Below, piece after piece: positions 48,854 to 58,429 of a DNA stretch of 64,000 nucleotides (within the stretch, counting starts at the first letter, position 1; every line of letters starts with the position of its first letter). The notes under the pieces were generated by a model, which worked only from the letters and a program-made list of their open reading frames with translations, did not search any database and was not told the origin of the DNA. The position numbers were made by a program, and so were the translations under genes. The stretch is from Massilia phosphatilytica (GTDB taxonomy: Bacteria > Pseudomonadota > Gammaproteobacteria > Burkholderiales > Burkholderiaceae_D): assembly GCF_002968015.1 (NCBI RefSeq), contig NZ_PUIP01000014.1:124001-188000 (forward strand). Reading direction: 5' to 3'.

Positions 48854-50233
48854 ATGACCGTCAATGACATACCGCTGATCTCGTTTTTCCAGCGCGTACT
48901 CGATCCTCTGATCATCATGGGCACGCTATACCTGTCGGCGCTGCTGTTCCATGAGCCGTTCTCGGGCTACCTGCTGGTGTTGATGGTGCTGGCCTTCTTC
49001 ATCTCGTCGGCCGTGTACCAGCACGTCGATCCGTACCGCACGTGGCGCAGCGGCCGGATGTGGGCCTATGCGCGCGACACGGTCTTCGGCTGGTGCGTGA
49101 CGATCGCCGTGCTGATGTTCCTCGGCTCGTCCAGCGGTCTCAAATACTATTACGACGAGCGCGTGCTGCTGGCCTGGGCCGTCGGCACGCCGCTGATCCT
49201 GCTGGGCAGCCACATCGCCGTGCGCGTGGCGAACCGGCCCGGCCAGAGCAAGGAAGTGCGCTCCGTGGTGGTGGTCGGCGTCAACGACGTGGGCCTCAAG
49301 TTCGCCGGCATCTGCGACCGCCATCCGAACCTGTTCATGCAGGTCCGCGGCTTCTTCGACGACCGCGACGGCGAACGGCGCCCGGCCGAGCTGCCGCATC
49401 CGATGCTGGGCAAGACGGATGCGCTGGCGCAGTACGTGCGCAACAACGGCATCAAGATGATCTTCATCAGCCAGCCGATCTCGGCGCAGCCGCGCATCCG
49501 CAAGCTCATCGACGAGCTGCAGGACACGACCGCGTCCGTCTATTTCCTGCCGGACGTCTACATCTTCGACCTGATGCAGGCGCGCTTCGACAACGTGGGC
49601 GGCATGCCCGTGATCGCGATCTGCGAGACCCCGTTCATGGGCCTGAACAGTACGATCAAGCGCGGCTCCGACATCGTGCTGTCGTGCCTGATCCTGCTGC
49701 TGCTGACGCCGCTGATGCTCGCGATCGCCGTGGCCGTCAGGATGGATTCGCCGGGCCCCGTGATCTTCCGCCAGCGCCGCTACGGCCTGTATGGCGAAGA
49801 GATCATCGTCTACAAATTCCGTTCGATGAAGGTGATGGAAAACGGCGATGCCGTCACGCAGGCACGCAAGGTGGACGATCGCGTCACGCCCATCGGCCGC
49901 TTCCTGCGCCGCACGTCGCTCGATGAATTGCCCCAGTTCGTGAACGTGCTGCAAGGCAGGATGAGCATCGTCGGGCCGCGTCCGCACGCGGTCGCGCACA
50001 ACGAGCAATACCGCAAGCTGATCAAGGGATACATGCTGCGCCATAAGGTCAAACCGGGCATCACCGGTTGGGCGCAGGTCAATGGGCTGCGTGGTGAAAC
50101 TGCCACGCTGGACAAGATGGAAGCGCGCATCCAGTACGACCTCGATTACCTGCGCAACTGGTCGCTGTGGCTGGATCTCTGGATCGTTCTCAAGACAGTG
50201 AAGGTCGTGCTCACGCGCGAGAACGCGTTTTAA
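48854..50233 (+). CDS. Undecaprenyl-phosphate sugar phosphotransferase (WcaJ/EpsB-like)
   Basis: 459 residues from ATG 48854. About four N-terminal membrane helices, a CoA-binding-like central domain (SVVVVGVNDVGLKFAGI, about 139-155), then a fifth helix and the bacterial sugar transferase domain (KRGSDIVLSCLILLLLTPLM...DSPGPVIFRQRRYG...VYKFRSM...RRTSLDELPQFVNVLQG MSIVGPRPHA). The full polyprenyl-phosphate glycosylphosphotransferase architecture, likely adding the first hexose-1-phosphate to undecaprenyl phosphate. It starts repeat-unit assembly at the inner membrane. Overlapping ribosome signals with epsL suggest co-transcription. Confidence 0.92.
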   Translation: MTVNDIPLISFFQRVLDPLIIMGTLYLSALLFHEPFSGYLLVLMVLAFFISSAVYQHVDPYRTWRSGRMWAYARDTVFGWCVTIAVLMFLGSSSGLKYYYDERVLLAWAVGTPLILLGSHIAVRVANRPGQSKEVRSVVVVGVNDVGLKFAGICDRHPNLFMQVRGFFDDRDGERRPAELPHPMLGKTDALAQYVRNNGIKMIFISQPISAQPRIRKLIDELQDTTASVYFLPDVYIFDLMQARFDNVGGMPVIAICETPFMGLNSTIKRGSDIVLSCLILLLLTPLMLAIAVAVRMDSPGPVIFRQRRYGLYGEEIIVYKFRSMKVMENGDAVTQARKVDDRVTPIGRFLRRTSLDELPQFVNVLQGRMSIVGPRPHAVAHNEQYRKLIKGYMLRHKVKPGITGWAQVNGLRGETATLDKMEARIQYDLDYLRNWSLWLDLWIVLKTVKVVLTRENAF

Positions 50234-50384
50234 AACCTGCACATGTGGGGCCGCTTAGGACCCGCTTAAAGAGGCCGATTCAATCGGATCGGCGCTTGCG
50301 GCATCGGATGGGCTGCGTGAGAATAATTGCTGAGATTGCAATTTTTTATTGATTTAGCATAACAATTCGCCAGGACAACAGCCA

Positions 50385-51500
50385 ATGAAGAAAGCGTTGA
50401 TCACGGGTGTCACCGGGCAGGACGGTTCCTATCTCGCGGAACTGCTGCTGGCCAAGGGTTACGAAGTGCATGGCATCAAGCGGCGCGCTTCGCTGTTCAA
50501 TACCGAGCGGATCGATCACATCTACCAGGACCCGCACGTCGAGGACAACCACTTCCACCTGCACTACGGCGACCTGTCCGACACGTCGAACCTGAACCGC
50601 ATCCTGTGCGAAGTCCGGCCGGACGAGGTCTACAACCTGGGCGCGATGAGCCACGTGGCCGTGTCGTTCGAATCGCCGGAATACACGGCCGACGTCGACG
50701 CCCTCGGCACCCTGCGCCTGCTGGAAGCGATCCGTTTCCTCGGCCTGGAAAAGACGACGCGGTTCTACCAGGCGTCCACGTCGGAACTCTACGGCCTCGT
50801 ACAGGAGACCCCGCAGCGCGAGACGACGCCGTTCTATCCGCGCAGTCCATACGCCGTCGCCAAGCTGTACGCCTACTGGATCACGGTGAATTACCGCGAA
50901 GCGTACGGCCTGTACGCGTGCAACGGCATCCTGTTCAATCACGAATCCCCGCGCCGCGGCGAGACCTTTGTCACGCGCAAGATCACGCGCGGCCTCGCGA
51001 ATATTTCGCAAGGCCTGGAGCAGCAACTATTCCTCGGCAACCTCGACGCGCTGCGCGACTGGGGCCATGCGCGCGACTACGTCGAGATGCAGTGGCTGAT
51101 GCTGCAGCAGGACACACCCGAGGACTACGTCATCGCGACGGGCCGCCAGTATTCCGTGCGGCACTTCGTCGAAACGGCCGCGCGCGAGCTGGGCATCGAG
51201 ATCGCGTGGCAGGGCGAGGGCGTGCACGAACGCGGCGTGATCGCCGCCATTCACGGCGACAAGGCACCCGGGGTCGTGGTGGGCCAACCGATCGTCGCCG
51301 TCGACCCGCAGTACTTCCGTCCGACGGAAGTCGACACGCTGCTCGGCGATCCGGGCAAGGCGCGCCGCCGGCTGGGCTGGGAGCCCCGGACCACTTTCGA
51401 CGCGATGGTGCAGGAAATGGTGGCGCACGATCTCGAGACGGCGCGCCGCCACAAGCTGCTCGCATCGCATGGCTACAACGTTGCAATTTCATTGGAGTGA
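50385..51500 (+). CDS. gmd: GDP-mannose 4,6-dehydratase
   Basis: 371 residues. N-terminal TGVTGQDGSYLAELLL NAD(P)-binding motif, LGAMSHVAVSFESPEYTADVDALGTLRLLEAIR, catalytic YPRSPYAVAKLYAYW (Tyr and Lys), and NHESPRRGETFVTRKI: all Gmd signatures. Converts GDP-mannose to GDP-4-keto-6-deoxymannose in the cytosol. Followed after 3 nt by GDP-fucose synthase, giving the complete route to GDP-L-fucose. The 151-nt gap upstream probably carries its own promoter, so fucose supply may be separately controlled. Confidence 0.96.
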   Translation: MKKALITGVTGQDGSYLAELLLAKGYEVHGIKRRASLFNTERIDHIYQDPHVEDNHFHLHYGDLSDTSNLNRILCEVRPDEVYNLGAMSHVAVSFESPEYTADVDALGTLRLLEAIRFLGLEKTTRFYQASTSELYGLVQETPQRETTPFYPRSPYAVAKLYAYWITVNYREAYGLYACNGILFNHESPRRGETFVTRKITRGLANISQGLEQQLFLGNLDALRDWGHARDYVEMQWLMLQQDTPEDYVIATGRQYSVRHFVETAARELGIEIAWQGEGVHERGVIAAIHGDKAPGVVVGQPIVAVDPQYFRPTEVDTLLGDPGKARRRLGWEPRTTFDAMVQEMVAHDLETARRHKLLASHGYNVAISLE

Positions 51501-51503
51501 ACG

Positions 51504-52484
51504 TTGAATACTCAACCCCGCATCTACGTGGCCGGCCATAACGGGCTGGTCGGTTCGGCCATCGTGCGCGTGCTGCGCGCGCAAGGCCACACGAACATCG
51601 TCACGCGCAGCCACGCGGAACTCGAACTGACCGACCAGGCCCAGGTCCGCGAGTTCTTCCGCAACGAGCGCATCGACCAGGTCTACCTGGCGGCCGCCAA
51701 GGTCGGCGGCATCCATGCGAACAACACGTATCCGGCCGACTTCATCTACGACAACATGATGGTGCAGGCGAACGTCGTGCACGAAGCGTGGCGCAACGGG
51801 GTGAACAAGCTGCTGTTCCTGGGCTCGTCGTGCATCTACCCGCGCCTGGCCCAGCAGCCGATCAAGGAAGAGTACCTGATGAGCGGCATGCTGGAGCCGA
51901 CGAACGAGCCGTATGCGATGGCGAAGATTGCCGGCATCAAACTGTGCGAAAGCTATAACCGCCAGTACGGCACGGATTACCGCAGCGTGATGCCGACGAA
52001 TCTGTACGGTCCCGGCGACAACTACCACCCGGAAAACAGCCACGTGATCCCTGCGCTGATGCGGCGCTTCCATGAAGCCAAGCTGACGGGTGCGCCCGAG
52101 GTCGTGATCTGGGGCAGCGGGAAGCCGATGCGCGAATTCCTGTACGTCGACGACATGGCGGAGGCGAGCGTGTACGTGATGAACCTCGACCACGACACGT
52201 ACGCCGCCTGCACGGACCCGATGCATTCGCACATCAACGTGGGCACGGGCGAGGACGTCACCATCGCGGACCTCGCGCGGCTCGTCGGCGAGACGGTCGG
52301 CTACCGCGGGCGCATCGCGTTCGATCCCGGCAAGCCGGATGGCACGCCGCGCAAGCTGCTCGACGTGTCCAAGCTGAAATCCCTCGGCTGGCAGGCGCGC
52401 ACGCCGTTGCCGGAAGGATTGCAACGCGCCTACGCGGCCTTCGCCGACCTGATGGCGGACCAGGAAAAACGGGCCGCCGCCTGA
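51504..52484 (+). CDS. fcl: GDP-L-fucose synthase
   Basis: 326 residues from TTG 51504, preceded by TTGGAGTGA. GHNGLVGSAIVR (cofactor motif), LFLGSSCIYP (Ser), EPYAMAKIAGIKLCESY (Tyr/Lys) and TNLYGPGDNYHPENSHVIPALMRRF are family hallmarks. Epimerises and reduces GDP-4-keto-6-deoxymannose to GDP-L-fucose. With gmd it implies fucose in the exopolysaccharide. After it, 118 nt with a TATAAAA stretch near 52566 precede epsD, a possible internal promoter. Confidence 0.96.
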   Translation: MNTQPRIYVAGHNGLVGSAIVRVLRAQGHTNIVTRSHAELELTDQAQVREFFRNERIDQVYLAAAKVGGIHANNTYPADFIYDNMMVQANVVHEAWRNGVNKLLFLGSSCIYPRLAQQPIKEEYLMSGMLEPTNEPYAMAKIAGIKLCESYNRQYGTDYRSVMPTNLYGPGDNYHPENSHVIPALMRRFHEAKLTGAPEVVIWGSGKPMREFLYVDDMAEASVYVMNLDHDTYAACTDPMHSHINVGTGEDVTIADLARLVGETVGYRGRIAFDPGKPDGTPRKLLDVSKLKSLGWQARTPLPEGLQRAYAAFADLMADQEKRAAA

Positions 52485-52602
52485 CCCATCGTGGCGGGAG
52501 CCATACGGCAGAGTGTTAATTGACGAACAGATTCCGAGTCGTGCGGCTCCCAGAATGAGCAGGCTATAAAAAGAGTTCCACCCCGTCCCCCGAGGAAACC
52601 AA

Positions 52603-53652
52603 TTGAACAACAACCACGTGGCTGCCATCATGAACACATCCTCCCCTACGACTCCAAAGCGCGTGCTGTGCGCCGCGCTGATCCTGGTTGCGGCAACCTT
52701 GAGCGCGTGTGGCGACAAGGCGAAAGAAAAGAAACCCGGCCAGGCGCTGGCGAGCGTGAATGGGGAAGAGGTCACGGTGCTGCAGCTCAACGAGGAATTG
52801 CAGCGCGCAGGCGTGTCCGCCGCCCAGCAGGACGCCGCCAGCAAGCAGTTGTTGCAGGTATTGATCGACCGCCAGTTGCTGCAGGAAGCGGCCGCGAAGG
52901 AAAACCTCGACCGCGATCCCAAGGTCATGCAGGCGATCGAACGCGCCCGTTCGCTGATCATCGCTCAAGCCTATTTGCAAAAGCGCGTCGGCAACGTCGC
53001 GAAGCCGGCGCCGGCGGAAGTCGAGGATTACTACAACAAGCATCCGGAGTTTTTTTCCAACCGTAAGCAGTTCAGCATGAACGAACTCGTGATCTCCGCC
53101 AACGACCTGACGCCCGAGCTGCGCAGCGCGGCCGACAGCGCCAAGTCGCTGGAAGAGGTCGCGGTGTGGCTGGACGCGCACAAGATCAAGTACGGCCGCA
53201 ACCAGGTCACGCGCTCGACGGCCGACGTGCCGCCGCAGCTGTCGTCCAAGCTGCTGGGCATGCCCAAGGGGCAGCTGTTCGTCGTCAAGGAAGGGCCGCG
53301 CGCGATGTTCATTTCCGTCGCCGAGGTCAAGGATGCGCCGGTGTCGCTGGCGGTCGCCTCGAACCAGATCGAGCAATTCCTCGTCAACCGCAAGAACAAG
53401 GAACTGGCCGCGGCCGAGCTGCAGCGCCTGCGGTCCACCGCCAAGATCGAGTACCTGAACAAATCCATGGTGCCCGATCCCAAGGCCGCGCCGGCGCTGC
53501 CGGCCGGAACGCCCGCGACCAGCGCGGTGGCGAACGCCGATCCCGCCGCCGCAGCGCCTGTCGCCGCGCCTGCGGCCGATGCCGCACCGGCCGACAACGC
53601 ATCTAGCGCCGACAAGGCAGCGCTGGACCGCGGCGTCGCCGGACTGAAGTAA
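52603..53652 (+). CDS. epsD: EpsD-family peptidyl-prolyl cis-trans isomerase, lipoprotein
   Basis: 349 residues from TTG 52603, which follows GAGGAAACC; an ATG at 52630 lacks a ribosome site. Lipobox T-L-S-A-C with Cys36. SurA-like N-terminal helices (VTVLQLNEELQRAGV...LLQVLIDRQLLQEAA), then a parvulin-like PPIase region (about 160-260), ending in an Ala/Pro-rich low-complexity tail (about 285-349). EpsD proteins accompany exosortase-B polysaccharide loci and probably help fold the outer-membrane export parts. Confidence 0.85.
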   Translation: MNNNHVAAIMNTSSPTTPKRVLCAALILVAATLSACGDKAKEKKPGQALASVNGEEVTVLQLNEELQRAGVSAAQQDAASKQLLQVLIDRQLLQEAAAKENLDRDPKVMQAIERARSLIIAQAYLQKRVGNVAKPAPAEVEDYYNKHPEFFSNRKQFSMNELVISANDLTPELRSAADSAKSLEEVAVWLDAHKIKYGRNQVTRSTADVPPQLSSKLLGMPKGQLFVVKEGPRAMFISVAEVKDAPVSLAVASNQIEQFLVNRKNKELAAAELQRLRSTAKIEYLNKSMVPDPKAAPALPAGTPATSAVANADPAAAAPVAAPAADAAPADNASSADKAALDRGVAGLK

Positions 53653-53685
53653 TCCTCAACACCTGACGAACAAGAAGGAGTGAAC

Positions 53686-54474
53686 ATGAAACGACTCGTA
53701 CACTGGATGATTGCGGCAGTCCTCTCGCTCAGCGCGGGCATGGCAGGCGCGGCGGCAATCCTGCTGGGCCCGGGCGACGTGGTCAAGGCATCCGTCTACG
53801 GCAGCCCCGACCTCGCGATCGAAACGCGCGTCTCGGAAAGCGGCACCATGACGTTCCCGCTGCTGGGCGAAGTGCAGGTCGGTGGCCTGACGACGCAACA
53901 GGCGGAGAAGAAGATCGGCGGTCTGCTCGAGAAAGGCGGCTACCTCAAGAAGGCCCAGGTCAACCTCCTGATCACCACGCTGGCGAGCCAGCAGGTGTCC
54001 GTGCTGGGCCAGGTCAACCGTCCGGGCCGCTATCCGGTCGACGGTCCGCGCAAGGTGCTCGACCTGCTGGCGCTGGCCGGCGGCATCGGCCCCGAGGGCG
54101 GCGACATGGTCAGCCTGGTGCGCACCCGCAATGGTGCCACCACGCGCGAAACGATCGACGTCGTCGAGATGGTGCGCAAGGGCGAGCTGAACCGCGATTA
54201 CGAAGTCGCCGGTGGCGACATCATCTTCGTCGAGCGCGCACCGCGTGCGTACATCACGGGCGAAGTGCAGCGTCCGGGTCCGTTCCGGCTGGAACGCGCG
54301 ATGACGGTCCAGCAGGCCCTGTCGGCCGGCGGCGGCCTGACCCAGCGCGGTACGCAGCGCGGCCTGCGCATCACGCGCCGCGATGCGAACGGTGCCCAGC
54401 ACACGGTCGACGCGAAGGCCGATGACCTCGTGCAAGTGGATGACGTCATCACCGTAAAAGAAAGCTGGTTCTAA
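53686..54474 (+). CDS. epsE: Polysaccharide export protein EpsE (Wza-type)
   Basis: 262 residues from ATG 53686 (AAGGAG at 53675-53680). Signal peptide to about 24 (AGA-AA), Poly_export domain (LLGPGDVVKASVYGSPDLAIETRVSESGTMTFPLLGEVQVGGLTTQQAEKKI) and two SLBB ligand-binding segments (VSVLGQVNRPGRYPV; YITGEVQRPGPFRLE). No lipobox Cys, as in the EpsE branch. Forms the outer-membrane channel for EPS export together with EpsF. Confidence 0.92.
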   Translation: MKRLVHWMIAAVLSLSAGMAGAAAILLGPGDVVKASVYGSPDLAIETRVSESGTMTFPLLGEVQVGGLTTQQAEKKIGGLLEKGGYLKKAQVNLLITTLASQQVSVLGQVNRPGRYPVDGPRKVLDLLALAGGIGPEGGDMVSLVRTRNGATTRETIDVVEMVRKGELNRDYEVAGGDIIFVERAPRAYITGEVQRPGPFRLERAMTVQQALSAGGGLTQRGTQRGLRITRRDANGAQHTVDAKADDLVQVDDVITVKESWF

Positions 54475-54524
54475 CGCAGGGGTAGCGCCCGGTTCTTTGT
54501 TCCACTCCGTTTTAAAGGTTCATC

Positions 54525-55934
54525 ATGAACGTCCATCAATTCCTGCTGATCTTGCTCGCACGGAAGAAGATCATCCTGACGACCCTGCTGGTCACGGTCG
54601 CGCTGGCCCTCGGGTTCAGCCTGATCCAGGCCAAGACGTACAAGGCAACGGCATCCGTTCTGTTGAACTACAAAGGCGTGGACCCATTGACCGGGCTGAC
54701 AATGCCGGGGCAACTGCTGCCGGGCTATATGGCGACGCAGATCGACATCATCAGCAGCAAGAACGTGGCGCTGCGTGTCGTCGATGCACTGCACCTGGCC
54801 AATAGCCCGGCCGTCGTCGAACAGTTCAAGGATGCGACCGAAGGCAAGGGCTCGGTGCGTGACTGGCTGGCCGACCTGCTGCTGAAGAAACTCGAGATCG
54901 TGCCGTCGCGCGAATCGTCCGTCGTCGAGATCAGCTTCAAGGGTGCGGACCCCGCATTCGCGGCCGCGGTGGCGAATGCGTTCGCCGACGAGTACCAGAA
55001 GATCACCGTCCAGCTGAAGACCGATCCGGCCAAGAAGACGGCTTCGTACTTCAACGAACAGACCAAGCAGCTGCGCGACAACGTCGAGGCCGCCCAGGCC
55101 CGCCTGTCCAAGTACCAGCAGGAGAAGGGCATCGTCAGCCTCGACAACAACCGCGTCGACGTCGAACTGGCGCGCCTGAACGATTTGTCGGCCCAGCTCG
55201 TCGCCGCGCAGACGGCCGCGATGGAAGGGACAGCCCGGCAGGGCGCGGCCGGTTCCGCGCTGACATCGCCGGACGTCGCGAACAATGCCCTGATCCAGAC
55301 GATGCGCGCCAACGTCGCCCAGGCGCGCGGCAAGTTCGCCGACACGTCTCAGCGCTATGGCCGCAATCACCCGCAATACCAGGCCGCCAAGGCCGAGCTC
55401 GACAAGGTCCAGGGCGAGTTGAACGCCGCGCTGGGCACCGTGTCGCGTAGCGTGGGCGCGAACGCCCAGGTGCTGCGCCAGCGCGAAGCGGAATTGCGTG
55501 AAGCGGTGGCCCAGCAAAAAGCGAAGGTGCTGGAAATGAACCGCGCCCGCGACGAATTGGGCGTGCTGCTGAAAGACCTCGACAGCGCCCAGCGCGCGTT
55601 CGATTCCGCGTCGCAGCGCTTCTCGCAGACCCGCATCGAAGCGCAGTCCGAGCAATCCGACATCTCGCTGCTGAACCCGGCCGTGGCGCCAACCGAGCCG
55701 TCGGGGCCGCGCGTGCTGCTGAACACGCTGATCGCGTTCCTGCTGGGCACCATCCTCGGTGTCGGCCTCGCCCTGCTGCTGGAACTGCTGAACCGTCCCG
55801 TGCGTTCGGCCAGCGACGTCAAGGACATGCTGGGCATCCCCGTGCTGGGCACGATCGAATGGAAGTCGCCGCGTGGACGGACGGGGGGCATCCGCTCCCT
55901 GATGACGCCGCGGCGCCTGCTCCGTCTTAACTGA
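54525..55934 (+). CDS. epsF: Chain-length determinant protein EpsF (Wzz/PCP family)
   Basis: 469 residues. First membrane helix about 16-35, Wzz domain with TASVLLNYKG, long periplasmic coiled-coil (about 180-390, rich in Ala/Gln/Lys), and second helix about 407-425 (LLNTLIAFLLGTILGVGLALLLE) ending in LLNRPVRSASDVKDMLGIPVLG, the conserved C-terminus of polysaccharide copolymerases. Sets polymer length and links EpsG to the EpsE channel across the periplasm. Confidence 0.93.
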   Translation: MNVHQFLLILLARKKIILTTLLVTVALALGFSLIQAKTYKATASVLLNYKGVDPLTGLTMPGQLLPGYMATQIDIISSKNVALRVVDALHLANSPAVVEQFKDATEGKGSVRDWLADLLLKKLEIVPSRESSVVEISFKGADPAFAAAVANAFADEYQKITVQLKTDPAKKTASYFNEQTKQLRDNVEAAQARLSKYQQEKGIVSLDNNRVDVELARLNDLSAQLVAAQTAAMEGTARQGAAGSALTSPDVANNALIQTMRANVAQARGKFADTSQRYGRNHPQYQAAKAELDKVQGELNAALGTVSRSVGANAQVLRQREAELREAVAQQKAKVLEMNRARDELGVLLKDLDSAQRAFDSASQRFSQTRIEAQSEQSDISLLNPAVAPTEPSGPRVLLNTLIAFLLGTILGVGLALLLELLNRPVRSASDVKDMLGIPVLGTIEWKSPRGRTGGIRSLMTPRRLLRLN

Positions 55935-55949
55935 TCATTGGATTCCAAC

Positions 55950-56819
55950 ATGAACTCTCCGATTTTCAATACGCTGCCTGCGGGGCCGGGGCCGGAAACG
56001 AGCATGGGGGCCTTGCTGCTCGATTCGGGCAAGCTCAAGCCGGAAGACGCCGAACGCGTGCTGCGCATGCAAAAGGAGACCGGCATCCGCTTCGGCGAAG
56101 CGGCCGTGCGGCTGGGCCTGGTCAGCGAGGACGACATCCAGCAAGTGCTGGCGCGCCAGTTCTCGTATCCGTACCTGCAGAAGGGCCAGGCCGGCCTGTC
56201 GCCCAAGCTGCTCGCCGCCTACGATCCGTTCTGTCCGCAAGTCGAATCGCTGCGCGCGATCCGCAGCCAGTTGATGCTGCGCTGGTTCGCGCGCGGGCGC
56301 CGCGCGCTGGCCATCGTCGGCGTGGATCCGGAAGACGGCGCAGCGCTGTTCGCCTCCAACCTGGCGGTCGTGTTTTCCCAGCTGGGCGAGCAGACCCTGC
56401 TCGTGGACGCGAACCTGCGCGCGCCGCGCCAGCAGGATGCGTTCGCGCTCAAGCCGCGCCAGGGCCTGTCCGACCTGCTGGCCGGCCGCGCCGACCTCGA
56501 CGTGATCGCGCGGGTGCCCGCGTTCGTCGACCTGTCGATCATGCCGGCCGGCACGTTGCCGCCGAACCCGGGCGAACTGCTGGCACGCGAAGGCTTCCGC
56601 AACCTGAATACGCAACTGGAAAGCCGCTACGACGTCGTGCTGTACGACGTGTCGCCGTTTCAGCACGGCATGGATTCCGTCGCGGTGGCGAGCCGTGCGG
56701 GCGGTGCGCTGCTGGTCACGCGCAAGAACTACACGCGGATCTCGCACATCGGCCGCGCCGCCGAGCAACTCGTCGACGCCGGCTGCGAAGTCCTCGGCTC
56801 GGTGGTGATGGAGTTCTGA
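55950..56819 (+). CDS. epsG: EpsG-type chain-length kinase homologue with degenerate ATP site
   Basis: 289 residues from ATG 55950; a TTG at 55938 is in frame. N-terminal MshEN-like domain (LLLDSGKLKPEDAERVLRMQKE...GLVSEDDIQQVLARQFSYPYL) then a P-loop/Wzc-type domain. Where EpsG kinases have GEGRS the sequence reads PEDGAALFASNLAVVF: the conserved basic and Ser/Thr residues are absent. The second nucleotide motif reads LLVDANLR instead of the usual DAD-x-R. No C-terminal tyrosine cluster. The fold is kept but tyrosine kinase activity is doubtful. It sits in the usual epsF-epsG-xrtB order, suggesting a structural role. Confidence 0.88.
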   Translation: MNSPIFNTLPAGPGPETSMGALLLDSGKLKPEDAERVLRMQKETGIRFGEAAVRLGLVSEDDIQQVLARQFSYPYLQKGQAGLSPKLLAAYDPFCPQVESLRAIRSQLMLRWFARGRRALAIVGVDPEDGAALFASNLAVVFSQLGEQTLLVDANLRAPRQQDAFALKPRQGLSDLLAGRADLDVIARVPAFVDLSIMPAGTLPPNPGELLAREGFRNLNTQLESRYDVVLYDVSPFQHGMDSVAVASRAGGALLVTRKNYTRISHIGRAAEQLVDAGCEVLGSVVMEF

Positions 56820-56820
56820 C

Positions 56821-57720
56821 ATGGACACCGGAGCCCGCGCCAGCACCGTGCGGCAGCATGCGCCGGACCTGCGTGCGCTGCGCGGTGTCCTGCCCGAATG
56901 GTGGCCGGTCTTCCTGGGCCTGGCGATCCTGTTCCTGCCCACGTTCTACGACCTCTTCACCGGCGCCTGGGTCGGGGAAGAGCAGGGGCATGGCCCCATC
57001 ATCTTCGGCCTCGCGCTGTGGCTCATCTACCGCAAGTGGCCGGAGGTGCTCGAGGCGACGACGCCCCCGCGCACCAGCTGGGCCGGCTGGCCCATCCTCG
57101 CCATCGGCCTCATGGCGCACCTGCTGGGCCGGTCGCAGAACATCCTGATGCTGCAGATCGTGGCGATCATCCTCGTGATGGCGGCCGTGCTGCTCGTCAA
57201 GCGGGGCGGCCGCGCGCTGCGCGTGCTGTGGTTCCCGTTCTTCTTCATGCTGTTCATGGTGCCGCTGCCCAGCGAATTCGTCGCCGCGGTGACGATGCCG
57301 ATGAAGATGGCCGTCTCGTGGGCCACCGAGCACCTGCTGTTCGCGTTCGGCTACCCGATCAGCCGCTCCGGCGTGATCCTGCAGATCGGCCAGTACCAGC
57401 TGCTCGTGGCGGACGCCTGCGCCGGCCTGCAGACCTTGCTGACACTGGAAGCGCTGGGCCTGTTCTACCTGAACCTGATGCGCCACCCGTCCGCGTTCCG
57501 CAACATCGGCCTGGCGCTGTTCATCGTCCCGATCTCGTTTTCCGCCAACGTCATCCGCGTCGTCGTGCTGACCCTGATCACGTATTACTTCGGCGATGCG
57601 GCGGGGCAGGGCTTCCTGCACGGGTTCGCCGGCATGGTCCTGTTCGTCACGGCGCTCGTGCTGATCCTGTCGATCGACTCCGCGCTGCAGTGGTTCATCC
57701 GGCGCAGGGAGGCGGCATGA
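56821..57720 (+). CDS. xrtB: Exosortase B
   Basis: 299 residues, about eight membrane helices. Catalytic residues in the family pattern: Cys200 (VADACAGLQTLL), Arg246 (SFSANVIRVVV) and His267 (GFLHGFAGMV). A transpeptidase-like intramembrane protease that processes and anchors PEP-CTERM proteins. It starts one base after the epsG stop and overlaps epsI by 4 nt. No PEP-CTERM substrate is encoded in the window. Confidence 0.95.
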   Translation: MDTGARASTVRQHAPDLRALRGVLPEWWPVFLGLAILFLPTFYDLFTGAWVGEEQGHGPIIFGLALWLIYRKWPEVLEATTPPRTSWAGWPILAIGLMAHLLGRSQNILMLQIVAIILVMAAVLLVKRGGRALRVLWFPFFFMLFMVPLPSEFVAAVTMPMKMAVSWATEHLLFAFGYPISRSGVILQIGQYQLLVADACAGLQTLLTLEALGLFYLNLMRHPSAFRNIGLALFIVPISFSANVIRVVVLTLITYYFGDAAGQGFLHGFAGMVLFVTALVLILSIDSALQWFIRRREAA

Positions 57721-58409
57721 ACCGCCGGTTCCTCGCGAGCGTGATCCTGGGCGTGGCGATGGCGGGCACGTCCGCGCTGACGGGCGCGCTCACGCCGAAG
57801 CAGAAGGTGGCCGCCGTCCAGGAACGGTTCGACCTCGACGCGATGATCCCCAAGCGCTTCGGCAACTGGACGGTCGACAACACCGTGGTGCCGCTGACGC
57901 CCGACGAGACGCAGAAGGAACTCATCGCCACCTTGTACGACCAGACGCTGGCGCGCACCTACGTCAACGACGCAGGCCAGCACGTGATGCTGTCGATCGC
58001 GTACGGCGGCGACCAGAGCAAGCAACTGCAGCTGCACCTGCCCGAAGTCTGCTACGTGGCGCAAGGCTTCGACATGGTGCAGGATCACAAGGCCGAGCTG
58101 GCCACGCATTACGGCAGCGTCCCGGTCAAACGCCTCGTCGCGCGCCAGAACGCGCGCAACGAACCGATCACGTACTGGGTGACGGTCGGCGACAAGGCGG
58201 TGATGTCCGGCCTGGGCCAGAAATACCAGCGCTTCCTGTACGGCCTGACGGGCAAGATCCCCGACGGCATGCTCGTGCGCGTGTCGACCATCGAAGCCGA
58301 CGAGCACAGCGCCTACCGCGTGCAGGACCGCTTCGTGAACCAGATGCTGGACGCCATGTCCCCACACGACCGCACGAAGCTGCTGGGCGCCTCCACAAAC
58401 AAGAGCTGA
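57717..58409 (+). CDS. epsI: EpsI-family exosortase-associated protein
   Basis: 230 residues; ATG 57717 overlaps the xrtB stop. Signal-anchor at residues 4-25, then the EpsI/DUF3485 domain: WTVDNT, LARTYVNDAGQHVMLSIAYGGDQSKQLQLHLPEVCYVAQGF with the conserved HxPxxCY-like LHLPEVCYVAQG and later VTYWVTVGDK. Pairs with XrtB. In related loci it is needed for export or maturation of the polysaccharide; its chemistry is unknown. Confidence 0.9.
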   Translation: MNRRFLASVILGVAMAGTSALTGALTPKQKVAAVQERFDLDAMIPKRFGNWTVDNTVVPLTPDETQKELIATLYDQTLARTYVNDAGQHVMLSIAYGGDQSKQLQLHLPEVCYVAQGFDMVQDHKAELATHYGSVPVKRLVARQNARNEPITYWVTVGDKAVMSGLGQKYQRFLYGLTGKIPDGMLVRVSTIEADEHSAYRVQDRFVNQMLDAMSPHDRTKLLGASTNKS

Positions 58410-58429
58410 AACTCGAGGTCTGACGTCCC

